Part shown: one piece after another, positions 21,244 to 30,400 of the stretch | Numbering within the stretch: the stretch's first letter is position 1 | How the letters are laid out: the number at the start of each line of letters is the position of its first letter | DNA from: Pseudomonadales bacterium | GTDB lineage: Bacteria > Pseudomonadota > Gammaproteobacteria > Pseudomonadales > Pseudohongiellaceae | Assembly (NCBI GenBank): GCA_023268635.1 | Contig: JALQUB010000064.1 | Location: 1 to 64,000 of the forward strand | Reading direction: 5' to 3' | Length of the DNA: 64,000 nt | Notes under the pieces: model-generated | The model's input: the letters and a program-made list of their open reading frames with translations, nothing else | The model's database searches: none | What the model was told of the DNA's origin: nothing | Made by a program: the position numbers and the translations under genes

Positions 21244-21932
21244 GTGAAGTTTTAGACACCTCAATTGAGTGCGCTTTATTCGATCTGGATGGAACGCTAA
21301 TTGATACAGCACCCGATTTTGTAATTGCGCTCAATAAGCTCCGTGCGGAGCAGGCACAAGCTCCAATCAATGAAGGCGTCATCACACGAACGGTTTCAGA
21401 TGGAGCCAAGGCGCTCGTTAAACTCGGTTTCGACCACGAGGAAGATTCGGCTGAGTTCAATGAACTCCATTCGCGCCTGCTCACTCTCTATTTAGAACAA
21501 ATCGAAGAGACCCAATCACGCCTCTATCCAGGCATTGACTCTCTCTTGGACGCTTTAGATTCGGCAGAAATCCCTTGGGGAATCGTCACAAACAAACCTC
21601 GTTTGTACGCAGTCGCTCTACTTTCTCGACTCGGCCTTCTAGAGCGCTGCCCAGTACTCGTGTGCCCCGATGACGTCACCGATAAGAAACCACATCCAGA
21701 ATCTCTCTTAGTCGCCCTACAAACCCTAGATCGAGACACTGAACGCTGTGTTTACTTCGGGGATCACTTACGTGACATGCAAGCAGCTAAGAATGCGGAC
21801 GTAATAGCCATCGCCGCAACTTATGGTTATCTCGCCGAAGGAGTCGAGCCAGCATCGTGGCCCGCTGACTTCATCCTCAGTCAACCTCAGCAGGCCATCA
21901 GCTTGCTCAACTTATTGAAATTCAGCCAATGA
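21240..21932 (+). CDS. mupP: HAD-family phosphatase, MupP / Gph type
   Basis: Haloacid dehalogenase-type phosphatase with motif I FDLDGTLIDTAPD, motif II VTNKPR, motif III lysine in DKKPHP and motif IV FGDHLRDMQAA; the cap domain is alpha-helical. Proteins at this locus, between ubiG and yciK, were shown in Pseudomonas to be N-acetylmuramic acid 6-phosphate phosphatases (MupP) in a peptidoglycan recycling route. Sequence alone cannot exclude phosphoglycolate phosphatase. It overlaps both neighbours by ATGA. Confidence 0.82.
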   Translation: MSEVLDTSIECALFDLDGTLIDTAPDFVIALNKLRAEQAQAPINEGVITRTVSDGAKALVKLGFDHEEDSAEFNELHSRLLTLYLEQIEETQSRLYPGIDSLLDALDSAEIPWGIVTNKPRLYAVALLSRLGLLERCPVLVCPDDVTDKKPHPESLLVALQTLDRDTERCVYFGDHLRDMQAAKNADVIAIAATYGYLAEGVEPASWPADFILSQPQQAISLLNLLKFSQ

Positions 21933-22684
21933 CCTTTGATTTAAATCCCGCAAACGACTGCCTCGCAGGCAAAACCATCCTCATCACTGGCGCCAGCGAT
22001 GGCATTGGCCGAGCACTCACAAAAGGCTTTTGCGAACACGGGGCCCACGTCATAGCACTCGGTCGCTCACAAGAGAAGCTAGAGGCCTTATTCGATGAAA
22101 TCGAGGCTTGCAGACCTGAAGCAATAACCATCCATCCTCTTGACCTCGCCACAGCACAAACTGAGGATTACAAACTTTTGGCCAATGCGCTTGATGAGCA
22201 ATTCAGCTCTCTAGATGGGCTCATACACAATGCCGCGTTGTTGGGCGCTCGCAGCCCTATCGAATTCTATCCTGACGGCGATTGGACGACGCTCATGCAA
22301 GTGAATGTCACTGCTGCCTTTGGGCTGACAAAGGCCCTGCTGCCCGCACTCGCGCGCTCAGAAGATTCGAGGCTCATATTTACCTCTTCGAGCGTGGGCC
22401 GCAAAGGCAGAGCATTCTGGGGCGCCTACGGAATTAGCAAATTTGCGGTTGAGGGCTTGATGCAGACGATAGCCGAAGAGGTTGGCAACATTAGCAACAT
22501 CAAGGTAATGAGTATTAATCCTGGGGGCACTCGGACTGCCATGCGCCGAGATGCTTACCCCGCAGAGGATCCGCAAACTCAGCCTACGGCGGAATCACTT
22601 CTCCCGGCATACCTCGCCCTTTTCAGTGCTGAGGGTCAAAAATTTCATGGGCAAGCTCTGGACGCGAGGAATCTCGAAGCTTAG
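21929..22684 (+). CDS. yciK: YciK-family short-chain dehydrogenase/reductase
   Basis: Classical SDR of 251 aa with cofactor motif TGASDGIGRAL, the NAA-type motif HNAALLGARS, catalytic serine in FTSSSVG and tyrosine/lysine in YGISK. The substrate of YciK is unknown to me. It overlaps the upstream phosphatase by ATGA and its last 4 bp overlap the end of convergent rluB. Confidence 0.87.
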   Translation: MTFDLNPANDCLAGKTILITGASDGIGRALTKGFCEHGAHVIALGRSQEKLEALFDEIEACRPEAITIHPLDLATAQTEDYKLLANALDEQFSSLDGLIHNAALLGARSPIEFYPDGDWTTLMQVNVTAAFGLTKALLPALARSEDSRLIFTSSSVGRKGRAFWGAYGISKFAVEGLMQTIAEEVGNISNIKVMSINPGGTRTAMRRDAYPAEDPQTQPTAESLLPAYLALFSAEGQKFHGQALDARNLEA

Positions 22685-23478
22685 CGAGGTGCGGGTTCAG
22701 CCTCGCGTGGCTTTTCAATTTTCGGATAAGCCACTTTTAAGAGCTTCTCAAGATCTTTCTTGGATAGCTCCTGATACCGACCTTTCGTGACGGTACTAGG
22801 AATAAATAAGGGGCCGAACCGCACGCGCTTCAAACGACTCACCTTCACACCTTGGGATTCCCATAGTTTTCGCACTTCGCGATTACGACCTTCCATCACC
22901 ACGACGTGATACCACTGATTCACACCTTCTCCGCCGAAATGCTGAATATCGGTGAAGCGGCATAAATTACCATCAATGATTACCCCTTCGTGCATGCGAG
23001 CAACCATTTCCTTAGTAACATCGCCTAAGACTCTGACCGCATACTCGCGCTCTATCTGCGTGCTTGGATGCATCAATCGATTCGCGAGCTCACCATCAGT
23101 GGTAAACAACAGGAGTCCGCTGGTATTGATATCGAGACGACCGATAGCAACCCATCGACCGTGCTTAATAGGTGGCAAACGATCAAAAACCGTGGGCCTG
23201 CCTTCTGGATCCTTACGAGTACAGACTTGATCTTCCGGCTTATTATAAAGAATGACACGCCGCTCATGGCTTGCCTTAGTCTGCGCAGCCACTTTTTTCC
23301 CATCGACAACAATTTTGTCTTCATTGGTGACGCGGTCGCCAATTTTCGCAACTACCCCATTGACCTTGACGCGTCCCAGCTGAATCCAAGTTTCAGCCTC
23401 TCGACGCGAGGCAAATCCCGCCCGCGCCATAACTTTCTGGAGCTTTTCCGAATGATTGTCGTGGCTGTGTCCGGCCAT
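22681..23478 (-). CDS. rluB: 23S rRNA pseudouridine synthase B
   Basis: Forms pseudouridine in the 23S rRNA peptidyl-transferase region (position 2605 in E. coli). An N-terminal S4 RNA-binding domain (KLQKVMARAGFASRREAE) precedes the RsuA/RluB catalytic domain with active-site aspartate in GRLDINTSGLLLFTTDG. The motif NREVRKLWESQGVKVSRLKR is typical of RluB/RluE. At 265 aa it lacks the long tail some RluB proteins carry. It is followed upstream by scpB and scpA, the standard cluster. Confidence 0.93.
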   Translation of the reverse strand: MAGHSHDNHSEKLQKVMARAGFASRREAETWIQLGRVKVNGVVAKIGDRVTNEDKIVVDGKKVAAQTKASHERRVILYNKPEDQVCTRKDPEGRPTVFDRLPPIKHGRWVAIGRLDINTSGLLLFTTDGELANRLMHPSTQIEREYAVRVLGDVTKEMVARMHEGVIIDGNLCRFTDIQHFGGEGVNQWYHVVVMEGRNREVRKLWESQGVKVSRLKRVRFGPLFIPSTVTKGRYQELSKKDLEKLLKVAYPKIEKPREAEPAPR

Positions 23479-23534
23479 GTTATTTACCTTTTGTTGGCGT
23501 CATCTGCGACGGCTAAATTGAAAGAGACAAGGCA

Positions 23535-24404
23535 CTACTCAGAATGAACGACTTCCTGTTCATCATCCTCATCATGGCGACCATTCAGATCGCGTTCGAG
23601 CGCTTCTAATGCATCATCTATTGCGGAAAGCTCTTCATCCACTACCGGCTCGTCTTCGAATTCTTCCTCATCATCCGTTGGCAAACCGTCGGGGTGGAGA
23701 ATTTCATCGAGCGGCTTTTGAGAAAGAGCGATCGCTTCTTCTTCGGCTAACAGTTCGGCCTTCTCAGCATCGGTGAGTTCTGTGCTAGCCTCATCGACCG
23801 CCTCTTCGGGCAATTCCAAGACCCGCGCCGCTGCGAGCTCCGCTTCGAAACCCAAGTCCTTAGCGCCACCGTCGATGTCTTTAATTTCCGCGAGTGCAGG
23901 CAACTGCTGCAGGCTCTCTAAATTAAAATAATCGAGAAATTGCTTTGTCGTCGCAAACATCGCTGGGCGACCGGGAACGTCGCGATGCCCAACAACTCGA
24001 ATCCACTCTCTATCCATCAATGTGCGAATGATATTCGAGCTAACAGCAACGCCTCGAATCTCTTCTATGTCGCCACGAGTTATTGGCTGCCTGTAAGCTA
24101 TGAGACCGAGTGTCTCAAGCAATGCCCTGGTATAGCGCGGCGGTCGCTCTTCCCAAAGCTTTCCGATCCACTCCGAAAGCTCCTGCTTAACTTGGAATCG
24201 GTATCCAGAAGCCACCTTTACCAATTCGAAACCTCGGTCATTACAATCTGCATCGATTCGCTCAAGCACCGAGAGCAGTTCTTCACTATCGGGTCGCTCA
24301 TCATCAGAGAATACTGCAGCAATACTGTCGAGTGACAACGGTCGACCCGCCGCCAACAACAATCCCTCGATGATCATTTTTACTTTGTTATCTACGTCAC
24401 TCAT
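23535..24404 (-). CDS. scpB: Segregation and condensation protein B
   Basis: Kleisin-associated subunit of the SMC/MukB-like condensin, with ScpA. Two winged-helix domains occupy about residues 5-175 (IIEGLLLAAGRPLSLDSIA; TLGLIAYRQPITRGDIEEIRG; FATTKQFLDYFNL). The C-terminal 100 residues are very acidic (EEEFEDEPVVDEE) and probably disordered. It lies 47 bp downstream of scpA. An smc gene is not in the window. Confidence 0.93.
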   Translation of the reverse strand: MSDVDNKVKMIIEGLLLAAGRPLSLDSIAAVFSDDERPDSEELLSVLERIDADCNDRGFELVKVASGYRFQVKQELSEWIGKLWEERPPRYTRALLETLGLIAYRQPITRGDIEEIRGVAVSSNIIRTLMDREWIRVVGHRDVPGRPAMFATTKQFLDYFNLESLQQLPALAEIKDIDGGAKDLGFEAELAAARVLELPEEAVDEASTELTDAEKAELLAEEEAIALSQKPLDEILHPDGLPTDDEEEFEDEPVVDEELSAIDDALEALERDLNGRHDEDDEQEVVHSE

Positions 24405-24451
24405 GCTTGCCGCGTTCCCATCGGTCTAGTTGCCAGCCCTGTCCGGACTAG

Positions 24452-25462
24452 TTAATCAAATTCGCTTTCCTGAATCTCACCACCGGATTGCAGTGCTCGC
24501 TCGGAAGCTCCCCGAGCTTTAATATGGATGGGCGCGAAAGGTTCAGCTTGAACGATCTCTATCATGCTTGCCTTTAACAACTCCATCATAGCGAGGAATG
24601 TAACAACCACACCCAGCCTACCCTCTTCGCGCAAAAGCAGCGAAATTAGCGGGACAAATTTCTGATCATTAATTCGCGCCAATAGCTCAGACATTTTCTC
24701 TCGAGTAGAAAGTGTTTCTAGCTGCACTTGGTGACTACCAAACATATCAGCACGTCTTAATACCTGAGCCAAGCTAATCAAGACGTCTTGAAGATCAACA
24801 TCCGGATCCGCCGACACCCTCTCGAGCTTAGGTGGCGCGGCAACTGCGCGATGGAAATCACGATCCATGCGTGGAATCTCATCTAAATCTTCTGCAGCTT
24901 TTTTGAATCGTTCGTATTCTTGGAGTCGGCGTATCAGCTCCATACGCGGATCCGCTTCTTCCGACTCCGCTTCCTCTTGACGAGGCAGAAGGATTTTCGA
25001 CTTGATCTCAGCGAGCATCGCCGCCATTACCAGATATTCTGCAGCGAGCTCGAATTGGCTAGACTCCATCAAATCAACATAAGCCATGTACTGATCCGTT
25101 ATCTCAGCAACATTAATGTTGAGAATATCGATATTCTGGCGCTTGATCAGATAGAGTAATAAATCGAGCGGACCCTGAAAGCTGTCGATTAAGATCTTTA
25201 GCGCGTCGGGTGGAATATAGAGATCTTTGGGGATTTCATTAAACGCTTCCCCATCCACTAAGGCGAAAGGGATCTGCTCTTTCAAGTTAGCACGAACCGC
25301 TTCCTCTGCGAGCAAGACGTCCTGATCGGTCACCGCTGTTTGGCTCGAGTCAACATCAGAGTCCATAGTCGAGTCGCCATCTAGCTGGCCATGCGTCGCT
25401 TGATTATTTGAGTTCTGGGTCAAACTTAGTGCTTCCTTATTAATACGATGAGCATAACCCAT
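24452..25462 (-). CDS. scpA: Segregation and condensation protein A (kleisin)
   Basis: Kleisin bridging the SMC heads. The N-terminal SMC-neck motif FQGPLDLLLYLIKRQNIDI (about residue 95) and the helices EYLVMAAMLAEIKSKILLP are diagnostic; the C-terminal winged helix includes VVTFLAMMELLKASMIEI. The ORF has about 90 residues before the core, longer than usual and low-complexity. An in-frame ATG at 25366 is an alternative start; neither candidate has a strong ribosome site. It lies 15 bp after trpS. Confidence 0.92.
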   Translation of the reverse strand: MGYAHRINKEALSLTQNSNNQATHGQLDGDSTMDSDVDSSQTAVTDQDVLLAEEAVRANLKEQIPFALVDGEAFNEIPKDLYIPPDALKILIDSFQGPLDLLLYLIKRQNIDILNINVAEITDQYMAYVDLMESSQFELAAEYLVMAAMLAEIKSKILLPRQEEAESEEADPRMELIRRLQEYERFKKAAEDLDEIPRMDRDFHRAVAAPPKLERVSADPDVDLQDVLISLAQVLRRADMFGSHQVQLETLSTREKMSELLARINDQKFVPLISLLLREEGRLGVVVTFLAMMELLKASMIEIVQAEPFAPIHIKARGASERALQSGGEIQESEFD

Positions 25463-25477
25463 CGACCGATCGCCTAA

Positions 25478-26713
25478 TTACCAACTCGTCAGGCCCATGG
25501 CGCTTCTTACATCGTGGAGTGTTTCTCTGGCAGACTCTCGCGCGGCTTCACAGCCCTCCGCGATAATCGACCGTACAACATCCGGATCTTTCTCATATTG
25601 CGCTGCACGCTGCTGTATTGGCTCGAGTTCAGCGGTAATCGCATTGCTTACAGGCTTTTTGCATTCTAAACAGCCGATGCCCGCACTCCGACACCCGGCG
25701 CTAGCCCACTCTTTCGTCTCCTCGTCAGAATAGACTTCATGAAGCTGCCATACCGGGCACTTGGCAGGATCACCCGGATCTGTCAGGCGCACTCTCGCCG
25801 GATCAGTTGGCATCGTACTAATTTTCTTTTCGATCAGCTCGAGAGGCTCGCGCAAGGTAATCGTATTTTCATAGGACTTAGACATTTTTTGCCCATCAAG
25901 GCCTGGCATCTTCGACGCCGGCGTGAGCAACGCTTGAGGTTCTGCCAGAATCATCTTCCCGCCCCCCTCAAGATAACCAAACAGACGTTCGCGATCGCCT
26001 AAGGAGATATTCTGTTGTTCCTTGAGCAAGGCTTGCGCTTTTTCTAAAGCCTCATGGTCACCCTGCTCCTGGAAAGCCGTTCGGAGATTCGAATAGAGTC
26101 TGGCAGATTTTTTGCCCATTTTGGCAATAGCTGCTTCTGCAGCTTCTTCGAATCCAGGCTCGCGACCATAGATGTGATTGAATCGACGCGCCGTCTCCCG
26201 TGTAAGCTCAACGTGAGCTACTTGGTCGGCACCAACGGGCACCAGTCCCGCACGGTAAATCAAAATATCCGCTGCCTGCAGTAACGGGTATCCTAAGAAA
26301 CCATAGGTGTCTAATTCTTTCTCATGAAGTTTTTCTTGCTGGTCTTTATAACTGGGCACTCTCTCTAACCAGCCCAGCGGGGTCAACATAGAAAGCAGCA
26401 AGTGTAATTCCGCGTGCTCCGGCACTCGCGACTGAACAAATAATGAAGCCGAACCCGGATTTACCCCCACGGCGAGCCAATCAATGACCATGTCCAGGAC
26501 ATTACTTTCAAAAATAGTGGCATCGCCATAATGGGTGGTCAGCGCATGCCAATCTGCAACGAAAAAGAAGCATTCGTACTCATGTTGCAACTTAACCCAG
26601 TTATTGAGCACACCGTGCATATGCCCTAAATGAAGCCGACCTGTGGGGCGCATGCCTGAAAGCACGCGTTGTTGAGAATCTACAGTGGACAATCCGCTCT
26701 CCAATTCAACCAA
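25478..26713 (-). CDS. trpS: Tryptophanyl-tRNA synthetase
   Basis: Class I synthetase charging tRNA-Trp. HIGH-type motif RLHLGHMHG near residue 28 and KMSKS in DGQKMSKSYENT near 275. It is a 411-aa form with an extra Cys-rich segment (CRSAGIGCLECKK) between the catalytic core and C-terminal helices, resembling the longer TrpRS of Pseudomonas rather than the 334-aa E. coli enzyme. The four nearby cysteines (including CPVW) might bind a metal; this is inference. Confidence 0.94.
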   Translation of the reverse strand: MVELESGLSTVDSQQRVLSGMRPTGRLHLGHMHGVLNNWVKLQHEYECFFFVADWHALTTHYGDATIFESNVLDMVIDWLAVGVNPGSASLFVQSRVPEHAELHLLLSMLTPLGWLERVPSYKDQQEKLHEKELDTYGFLGYPLLQAADILIYRAGLVPVGADQVAHVELTRETARRFNHIYGREPGFEEAAEAAIAKMGKKSARLYSNLRTAFQEQGDHEALEKAQALLKEQQNISLGDRERLFGYLEGGGKMILAEPQALLTPASKMPGLDGQKMSKSYENTITLREPLELIEKKISTMPTDPARVRLTDPGDPAKCPVWQLHEVYSDEETKEWASAGCRSAGIGCLECKKPVSNAITAELEPIQQRAAQYEKDPDVVRSIIAEGCEAARESARETLHDVRSAMGLTSW

Positions 26714-26741
26714 TAGTGACGCTGAGTATACCGTTTCACAC

Positions 26742-27365
26742 TTACACTAGGAACTCGCTCGCGTCGCCACGACCTTCCCGCATCAGTACAGGCACACCCT
26801 CTGTCAGATCAAGCATGGTGGTTGCTGTATCACTACAGCTCCCACCATCGACGATGAGGTCCACCTGTTTACCTATCCGCTCTCGCATCTCATAGGGGTC
26901 TAACATCGGCGACTCCTCACCCGGAAGGATAAGGCTTGTCGTGAGCAATGGCTCGCCCATCTCAGCGAGGATAGCGATCGCAACGGGATTATCCGGCACT
27001 CGCAGACCGATAGTACGACGCTTGGGATGCATCAATCGCTTCGGCACTTCCGGACTAGCCTTCAATACGAAGGTAAAAGCGCCTGGCGTAAGCGCCTTGA
27101 GTATCCTGAAAGCGCTGTTGTTGACCTGTGCATAGACTGCTAATTCGGAGAGATCATTACACATCAGCGTGAAGTTGTGCTTGTCAGATAGCCCCCGAAG
27201 ACGCCGAATCCTCTCCAGCGCGGCCTTGTCTCCGAGATGACAACCCACCGCATACGTAGAGTCAGTCGGGTAGACGACCACCGCACCACCACGCAAGGCC
27301 TCGACTATGCGTCGAATTGACCTGCGATCGGGGTTTATGGGGTGAACTTCTAGGTATTCGCTCAT
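26742..27365 (-). CDS. yciO: YciO/Sua5/YrdC-family protein
   Basis: Member of the YrdC fold family related to threonylcarbamoyl-AMP synthase. The core motifs are VVVYPTDSTYAVGC, the KHNFTLMCNDLSEL loop, TPGAFTFVLKA and GLRVPDNP. At 207 aa and with the MSEYLEVHP opening it matches YciO rather than the tRNA t6A enzyme TsaC. YciO's biochemical role is less certain. The position next to trpS-scpA-scpB is conserved in relatives. It starts divergently from yciB. Confidence 0.9.
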   Translation of the reverse strand: MSEYLEVHPINPDRRSIRRIVEALRGGAVVVYPTDSTYAVGCHLGDKAALERIRRLRGLSDKHNFTLMCNDLSELAVYAQVNNSAFRILKALTPGAFTFVLKASPEVPKRLMHPKRRTIGLRVPDNPVAIAILAEMGEPLLTTSLILPGEESPMLDPYEMRERIGKQVDLIVDGGSCSDTATTMLDLTEGVPVLMREGRGDASEFLV

Positions 27366-27478
27366 TCATCTCACTCTTCAAATGGCAATTCTACGCGATA
27401 TGCAGCACTTTGCGGAAACCTTTCTCGAAATGCTTTAACATCATCGTCCTCGTTCAGCGCCAGGAATTCCGCAGCCCA

Positions 27479-28078
27479 ATGAAACAGTTTTTCGACTACA
27501 TCCCTCTTATAGTCTTTTTTGTCGTTTGGAGTCTGGATCCGCGAGTTATTCAATTTGCGGGAATCGAGCATAGTGTAGGCGGCATTTTCAGCGCGGCAGA
27601 ATTTCTTCTGGCAACCTCCGTCTTGGTCTACGGCGCCCTTCTCGTTCAGCAAAGACGCCTCGACAAATTCCAGTGGATCACTTTCGCGGCTGTTGTGCTC
27701 TTCTGCATACCAACACTAATCTTTCGCAACATCGAATTTCTAAAGTGGAAAGCGCCCATCGTAAATTGGATTTTCGCGAGCGTCTTTCTAGGTTCACGAT
27801 ACTTCGGTGAGAAGCCTGCGATAGAACATATGATGGGGCATGCTATTCCAGCTCCGCGAGCAGTATGGCAGCGCCTAAACATTATCTGGGTTATCTACTT
27901 CATCATTCTCGGCGCGGTAAATCTGGCAGTCGCCCTGTTACTCAGCGAAGCACTGTGGATCAAATTCAAAGTATTTGGAAACCTAATCCTCACCTTTGGC
28001 TTCGTCTTCGCTCAGATGCCCATATTGGCTAAATATGTCGAAGCGCCTGACAAGGAAGCCGACAATACGCACTCCTAA
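27479..28078 (+). CDS. yciB: Septation protein A / intracellular septation membrane protein
   Basis: Integral inner-membrane protein of the YciB/IspZ family, implicated in cell-envelope and septation integrity. Five or six hydrophobic helices; family features are MKQFFDYIPLIVFF at the start and FGEKPAIEHMMG in the middle, ending FAQMPILAKYVE. The ORF track begins 54 codons earlier, but that extension covers the yciO promoter region; the family start is the ATG at 27479 (199 aa). A strong ribosome site is lacking, only AGGA at about 13 nt. yciI follows 30 bp later. Confidence 0.9.
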   Translation: MKQFFDYIPLIVFFVVWSLDPRVIQFAGIEHSVGGIFSAAEFLLATSVLVYGALLVQQRRLDKFQWITFAAVVLFCIPTLIFRNIEFLKWKAPIVNWIFASVFLGSRYFGEKPAIEHMMGHAIPAPRAVWQRLNIIWVIYFIILGAVNLAVALLLSEALWIKFKVFGNLILTFGFVFAQMPILAKYVEAPDKEADNTHS

Positions 28079-28108
28079 TAATCCCACCATTTAGATTGAG
28101 GTCACATC

Positions 28109-28402
28109 ATGTTGTACAGCATAGTCAGTGAAGACATCGATAACAGCACGGAACGTCGAATGAGCGTTCGTCCCGCGCACTTGGAAAGACTTCAGGCCCT
28201 AGCCGATGCAGGGCGACTCATAGTTGCCGGCCCGAACCCTCTCGACCCAGCCGGTGGCATGGACGCAGGCTTCAGCGGTAGCATCGTCATCGCGGATTTT
28301 GAATCGCTGGACGCCGCCCAGGCATGGGCGGAAGCAGACCCTTATGTCGCCGCAGGCGTTTACGCCAATGTAAGCGTCAAAGCATTCAAGAAAGTTTTCT
28401 AG
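28109..28402 (+). CDS. yciI: YciI-like protein
   Basis: 97-aa protein with the ferredoxin-like YCII fold. The start MLYSIVSED, the [11 protein letters not shown] helix, [10 protein letters not shown] and the end [19 protein letters not shown] closely follow E. coli YciI. The conserved histidine (in RPAH) and aspartate (in ADPY) of the putative active site are present. Function is unknown; it pairs with yciB as in E. coli. It ends 3 bp from the convergent cyclophilin gene. Confidence 0.92.
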   Translation: MLYSIVSEDIDNSTERRMSVRPAHLERLQALADAGRLIVAGPNPLDPAGGMDAGFSGSIVIADFESLDAAQAWAEADPYVAAGVYANVSVKAFKKVF

Positions 28403-28405
28403 GTT

Positions 28406-28990
28406 CTAATTAAAGACAGGCGCAGCTTGCAAGTCGGGGAACTCCTGGTCCAACACAGTATTCCATTCCTGCAACTGCGTCGCCTTCCGCTGGAACAGTT
28501 TAGAATAGTCGCCCTCGATCCGTATAGACTCAATGACATCCTTGCGGCGTAAACTTTGCACAACCGGCATCCCCTCGATCACTTTGCCGAACACAGAATG
28601 CTTACCATTTAAATGTGCCGTTGCCAGGTGCGTGATAAAGAACTGACTCCCATCAGTACCCGGTCCTGAGTTTGCCATGGAAAGTATACCCGGCTGATTG
28701 TGTCGCAAGATGACCTCGCCCCTAAATCGGTAACCAGGCCCGCCGGTGCCGTCACCCAATGGGTCTCCTCCCTGCACCATAAAATTCTGCTCCCAACGAT
28801 GAAAGGTGAGACCATCGTAAAAACCACGCTCCGCAAGGTTTACAAAATTAGCTACCGTGGTCGGCGCAGCTCGGGCATTGAGCTCCGCAACAACAGTCCC
28901 CTTCGAAGTCGTTATGGTAGCCGTTAGCGTTTGTGCGCTAACCACCGATGCGAATAACAACGCGATCAATGCAACACTCACTCTAATCAA
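28406..28990 (-). CDS. Exported cyclophilin-type peptidyl-prolyl isomerase
   Basis: Peptidyl-prolyl isomerase with an 18-20 residue signal peptide ([17 protein letters not shown]) and one cyclophilin domain: [26 protein letters not shown] with the catalytic arginine, [30 protein letters not shown]-terminal tail of about 35 residues ([19 protein letters not shown]) is longer than in PpiA. Probably periplasmic. xthA lies 38 bp upstream on the same strand. Confidence 0.92.
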   Translation of the reverse strand: MIRVSVALIALLFASVVSAQTLTATITTSKGTVVAELNARAAPTTVANFVNLAERGFYDGLTFHRWEQNFMVQGGDPLGDGTGGPGYRFRGEVILRHNQPGILSMANSGPGTDGSQFFITHLATAHLNGKHSVFGKVIEGMPVVQSLRRKDVIESIRIEGDYSKLFQRKATQLQEWNTVLDQEFPDLQAAPVFN

Positions 28991-29028
28991 AATTTTCTCC
29001 TGTATTGCCGCATGGCATTAAAAAGCGC

Positions 29029-29796
29029 TCAAATAGCGTAATCGAGAATAACTGGCGCATGGTCTGAGAAATTCTCATCACGATAGATGGATGCGCTCTG
29101 TGTTTTACTCGCCAGTTCAGGCGAGACAACATGATAGTCGAGTCGCCAGCCGACGTTTTTGGCTCGCGCCTGCCCTCGGTTCGACCACCAAGAATATTCA
29201 TCAGGCGATTGATTTACACACCTGAATGCATCGACAAAGCCCACCTCGTCGAATAGCTCATCTAACCAGGCACGCTCTTCCGGTAGAAAGCCCGAATTTT
29301 TCTGATTAGCCTTCCAATTACGAATATCTATCTCTTTATGGCATATGTTCCAGTCACCACACACAATGTAACGCCGCGAGTCCTGCGCAAGCTCCCTCAT
29401 ATAGCCCATAAAATACTCAAGGAATCTCATCTTACGTGCCTGTCTTTCATCGCCGCTGGAGCCCGACGGAAGATACAGCGATATAACGCTCAGATCGCCA
29501 AAGTCAGCTTGGATATAACGCCCTTCTGTATCAGCAATATCCAAGCCGATACCCTTGTGAATGCGATCGGGCTCCACTCGACTATAGATAGCAGTTCCCG
29601 AATACCCCTTCTTCTCAGCATCGAAATAATAGCAATGGTAGCCCTCAGGGCTAAACATCGGGTCAGTTAACTGATCGATTTGTGCCTTAGTCTCCTGCAG
29701 GCAAACCACATCAGCCGCCGTCGTAGGCAGCCAATCAAAAAAGCCCTTGCGCGCAGCTGCGCGAATGCCATTACAGTTCAGGGAAATAATTCTCAT
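29029..29796 (-). CDS. xthA: Exodeoxyribonuclease III / AP endonuclease family
   Basis: Base-excision repair nuclease of the ExoIII family (255 aa). Metal and catalytic motifs are all present: NCNGI near residue 8, LQETKAQ, GDWNICHKEIDI, WRLDYHVVS and the terminal SDHAPVI. The GFLPEERAWLDEL and EYSWWSNRG segments also recall Pseudomonas Crc, a nuclease-fold protein that has lost activity. The complete catalytic set here favours a real nuclease. Confidence 0.92.
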   Translation of the reverse strand: MRIISLNCNGIRAAARKGFFDWLPTTAADVVCLQETKAQIDQLTDPMFSPEGYHCYYFDAEKKGYSGTAIYSRVEPDRIHKGIGLDIADTEGRYIQADFGDLSVISLYLPSGSSGDERQARKMRFLEYFMGYMRELAQDSRRYIVCGDWNICHKEIDIRNWKANQKNSGFLPEERAWLDELFDEVGFVDAFRCVNQSPDEYSWWSNRGQARAKNVGWRLDYHVVSPELASKTQSASIYRDENFSDHAPVILDYAI

Positions 29797-29897
29797 TAAT
29801 TAAAAATCTCTCGGCGCCTTAATTTTCCACCCTTCGCGTTGAAACTCCAATCGCACTGTAGACAGGAACAAAGGGGTATTTGGGCGAAGTGTTACCT

Positions 29898-29913
29898 TGT
29901 GACTCAGGTCACA
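29898..29913. promoter_or_regulatory. CRP/Vfr-type binding site
   Basis: TGTGA-CTCAGG-TCACA matches both half-sites of the CRP consensus exactly with the right 6-bp spacer. It lies about 100 bp upstream of xthA and about 200 bp upstream of the small gene's promoter, so the target is unclear. Confidence 0.65.
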
Positions 29914-30095
29914 TTATCTCGTTTTAACAGTGTGTTAGCAGCTTTATTTCGAAAATTTGCCCATGCACCGACTCAAAACTGACACTTTCCAATAATTCTA
30001 ATATTATCTAACATATTGATTTTAAATGTAATTATTATTGACCGACTGGATTTCAGCACCAAAGGTAACAAAAACAAAATAAATACAAAAAAGTG

Positions 30096-30124
30096 TTACC
30101 AATTTCCCCGGATTGTGTTACTAT
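30096..30124 (+). promoter_or_regulatory. Candidate promoter of the 37-aa gene
   Basis: TTACCA, a 17-bp spacer and TACTAT, each 4/6 to consensus, end about 70 bp before the start codon. The -35 is inside the GTGTTACC repeat, which would suit repression or activation by a factor bound there. Confidence 0.45.
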
Positions 30125-30194
30125 TCTTTTCGTTGCTGGATATGGAGGCGTTGGGCCCCACACTAAAGCAACACATCTGATCCAGGAGTAAGTC

Positions 30195-30308
30195 ATGAGC
30201 AACGCACTCAAAAGAGCGCGCCCTGTAGTTGAAGCCACAGTAGTCAGCGTCGCGTTAATCGTCGCCGCCATCTCTGTGCCTGCGGCCATCGTGCTCACCA
30301 GCGTCTAA
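30195..30308 (+). CDS. Putative 37-aa single-helix membrane peptide
   Basis: Too short for the ORF track. AGGAGTAAGTC places a strong ribosome site 7 nt before the ATG. The peptide has a short basic start (MSNALKRARP) and then one hydrophobic helix (VVSVALIVAAISVPAAIVL). It is the only open frame between a candidate promoter and a strong terminator, which argues for a real transcription unit. I do not recognise the family. Membrane location is inferred from composition; a stress peptide or a regulator of a membrane complex are guesses only. Confidence 0.6.
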   Translation: MSNALKRARPVVEATVVSVALIVAAISVPAAIVLTSV

Positions 30309-30400
30309 ACGCTGGAAACCTAATTACCGCTCGCGAGCCGATAGCTCGAGAGCAATTGAATTTGTTCGACCCCCTGCAAGTGTTTTTCTGTGCATCTTCA

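Larger units (their letters stand above)
29797..30194. other. 398-bp divergent intergenic region
   Basis: Non-coding, AT-rich stretch between xthA (minus) and the 37-aa gene (plus). It holds a perfect CRP-type palindrome, the 10-mer AAGTGTTACC twice (29887-29896 and 30091-30100) and an inverted copy GGTAACA at 30064-30070 that pairs with the second one. A promoter for the small gene overlaps the second copy. Confidence 0.7.

Noticed and set aside
29029-29796. Calling this gene crc
   Set aside because: Some segments recall Crc, but all ExoIII catalytic residues are present, which Crc lacks.
30053-30298. 81-aa minus-strand ORF over the 37-aa gene
   Set aside because: It runs through the promoter and small gene of the plus strand, and its translation is threonine/alanine-rich shadow sequence.
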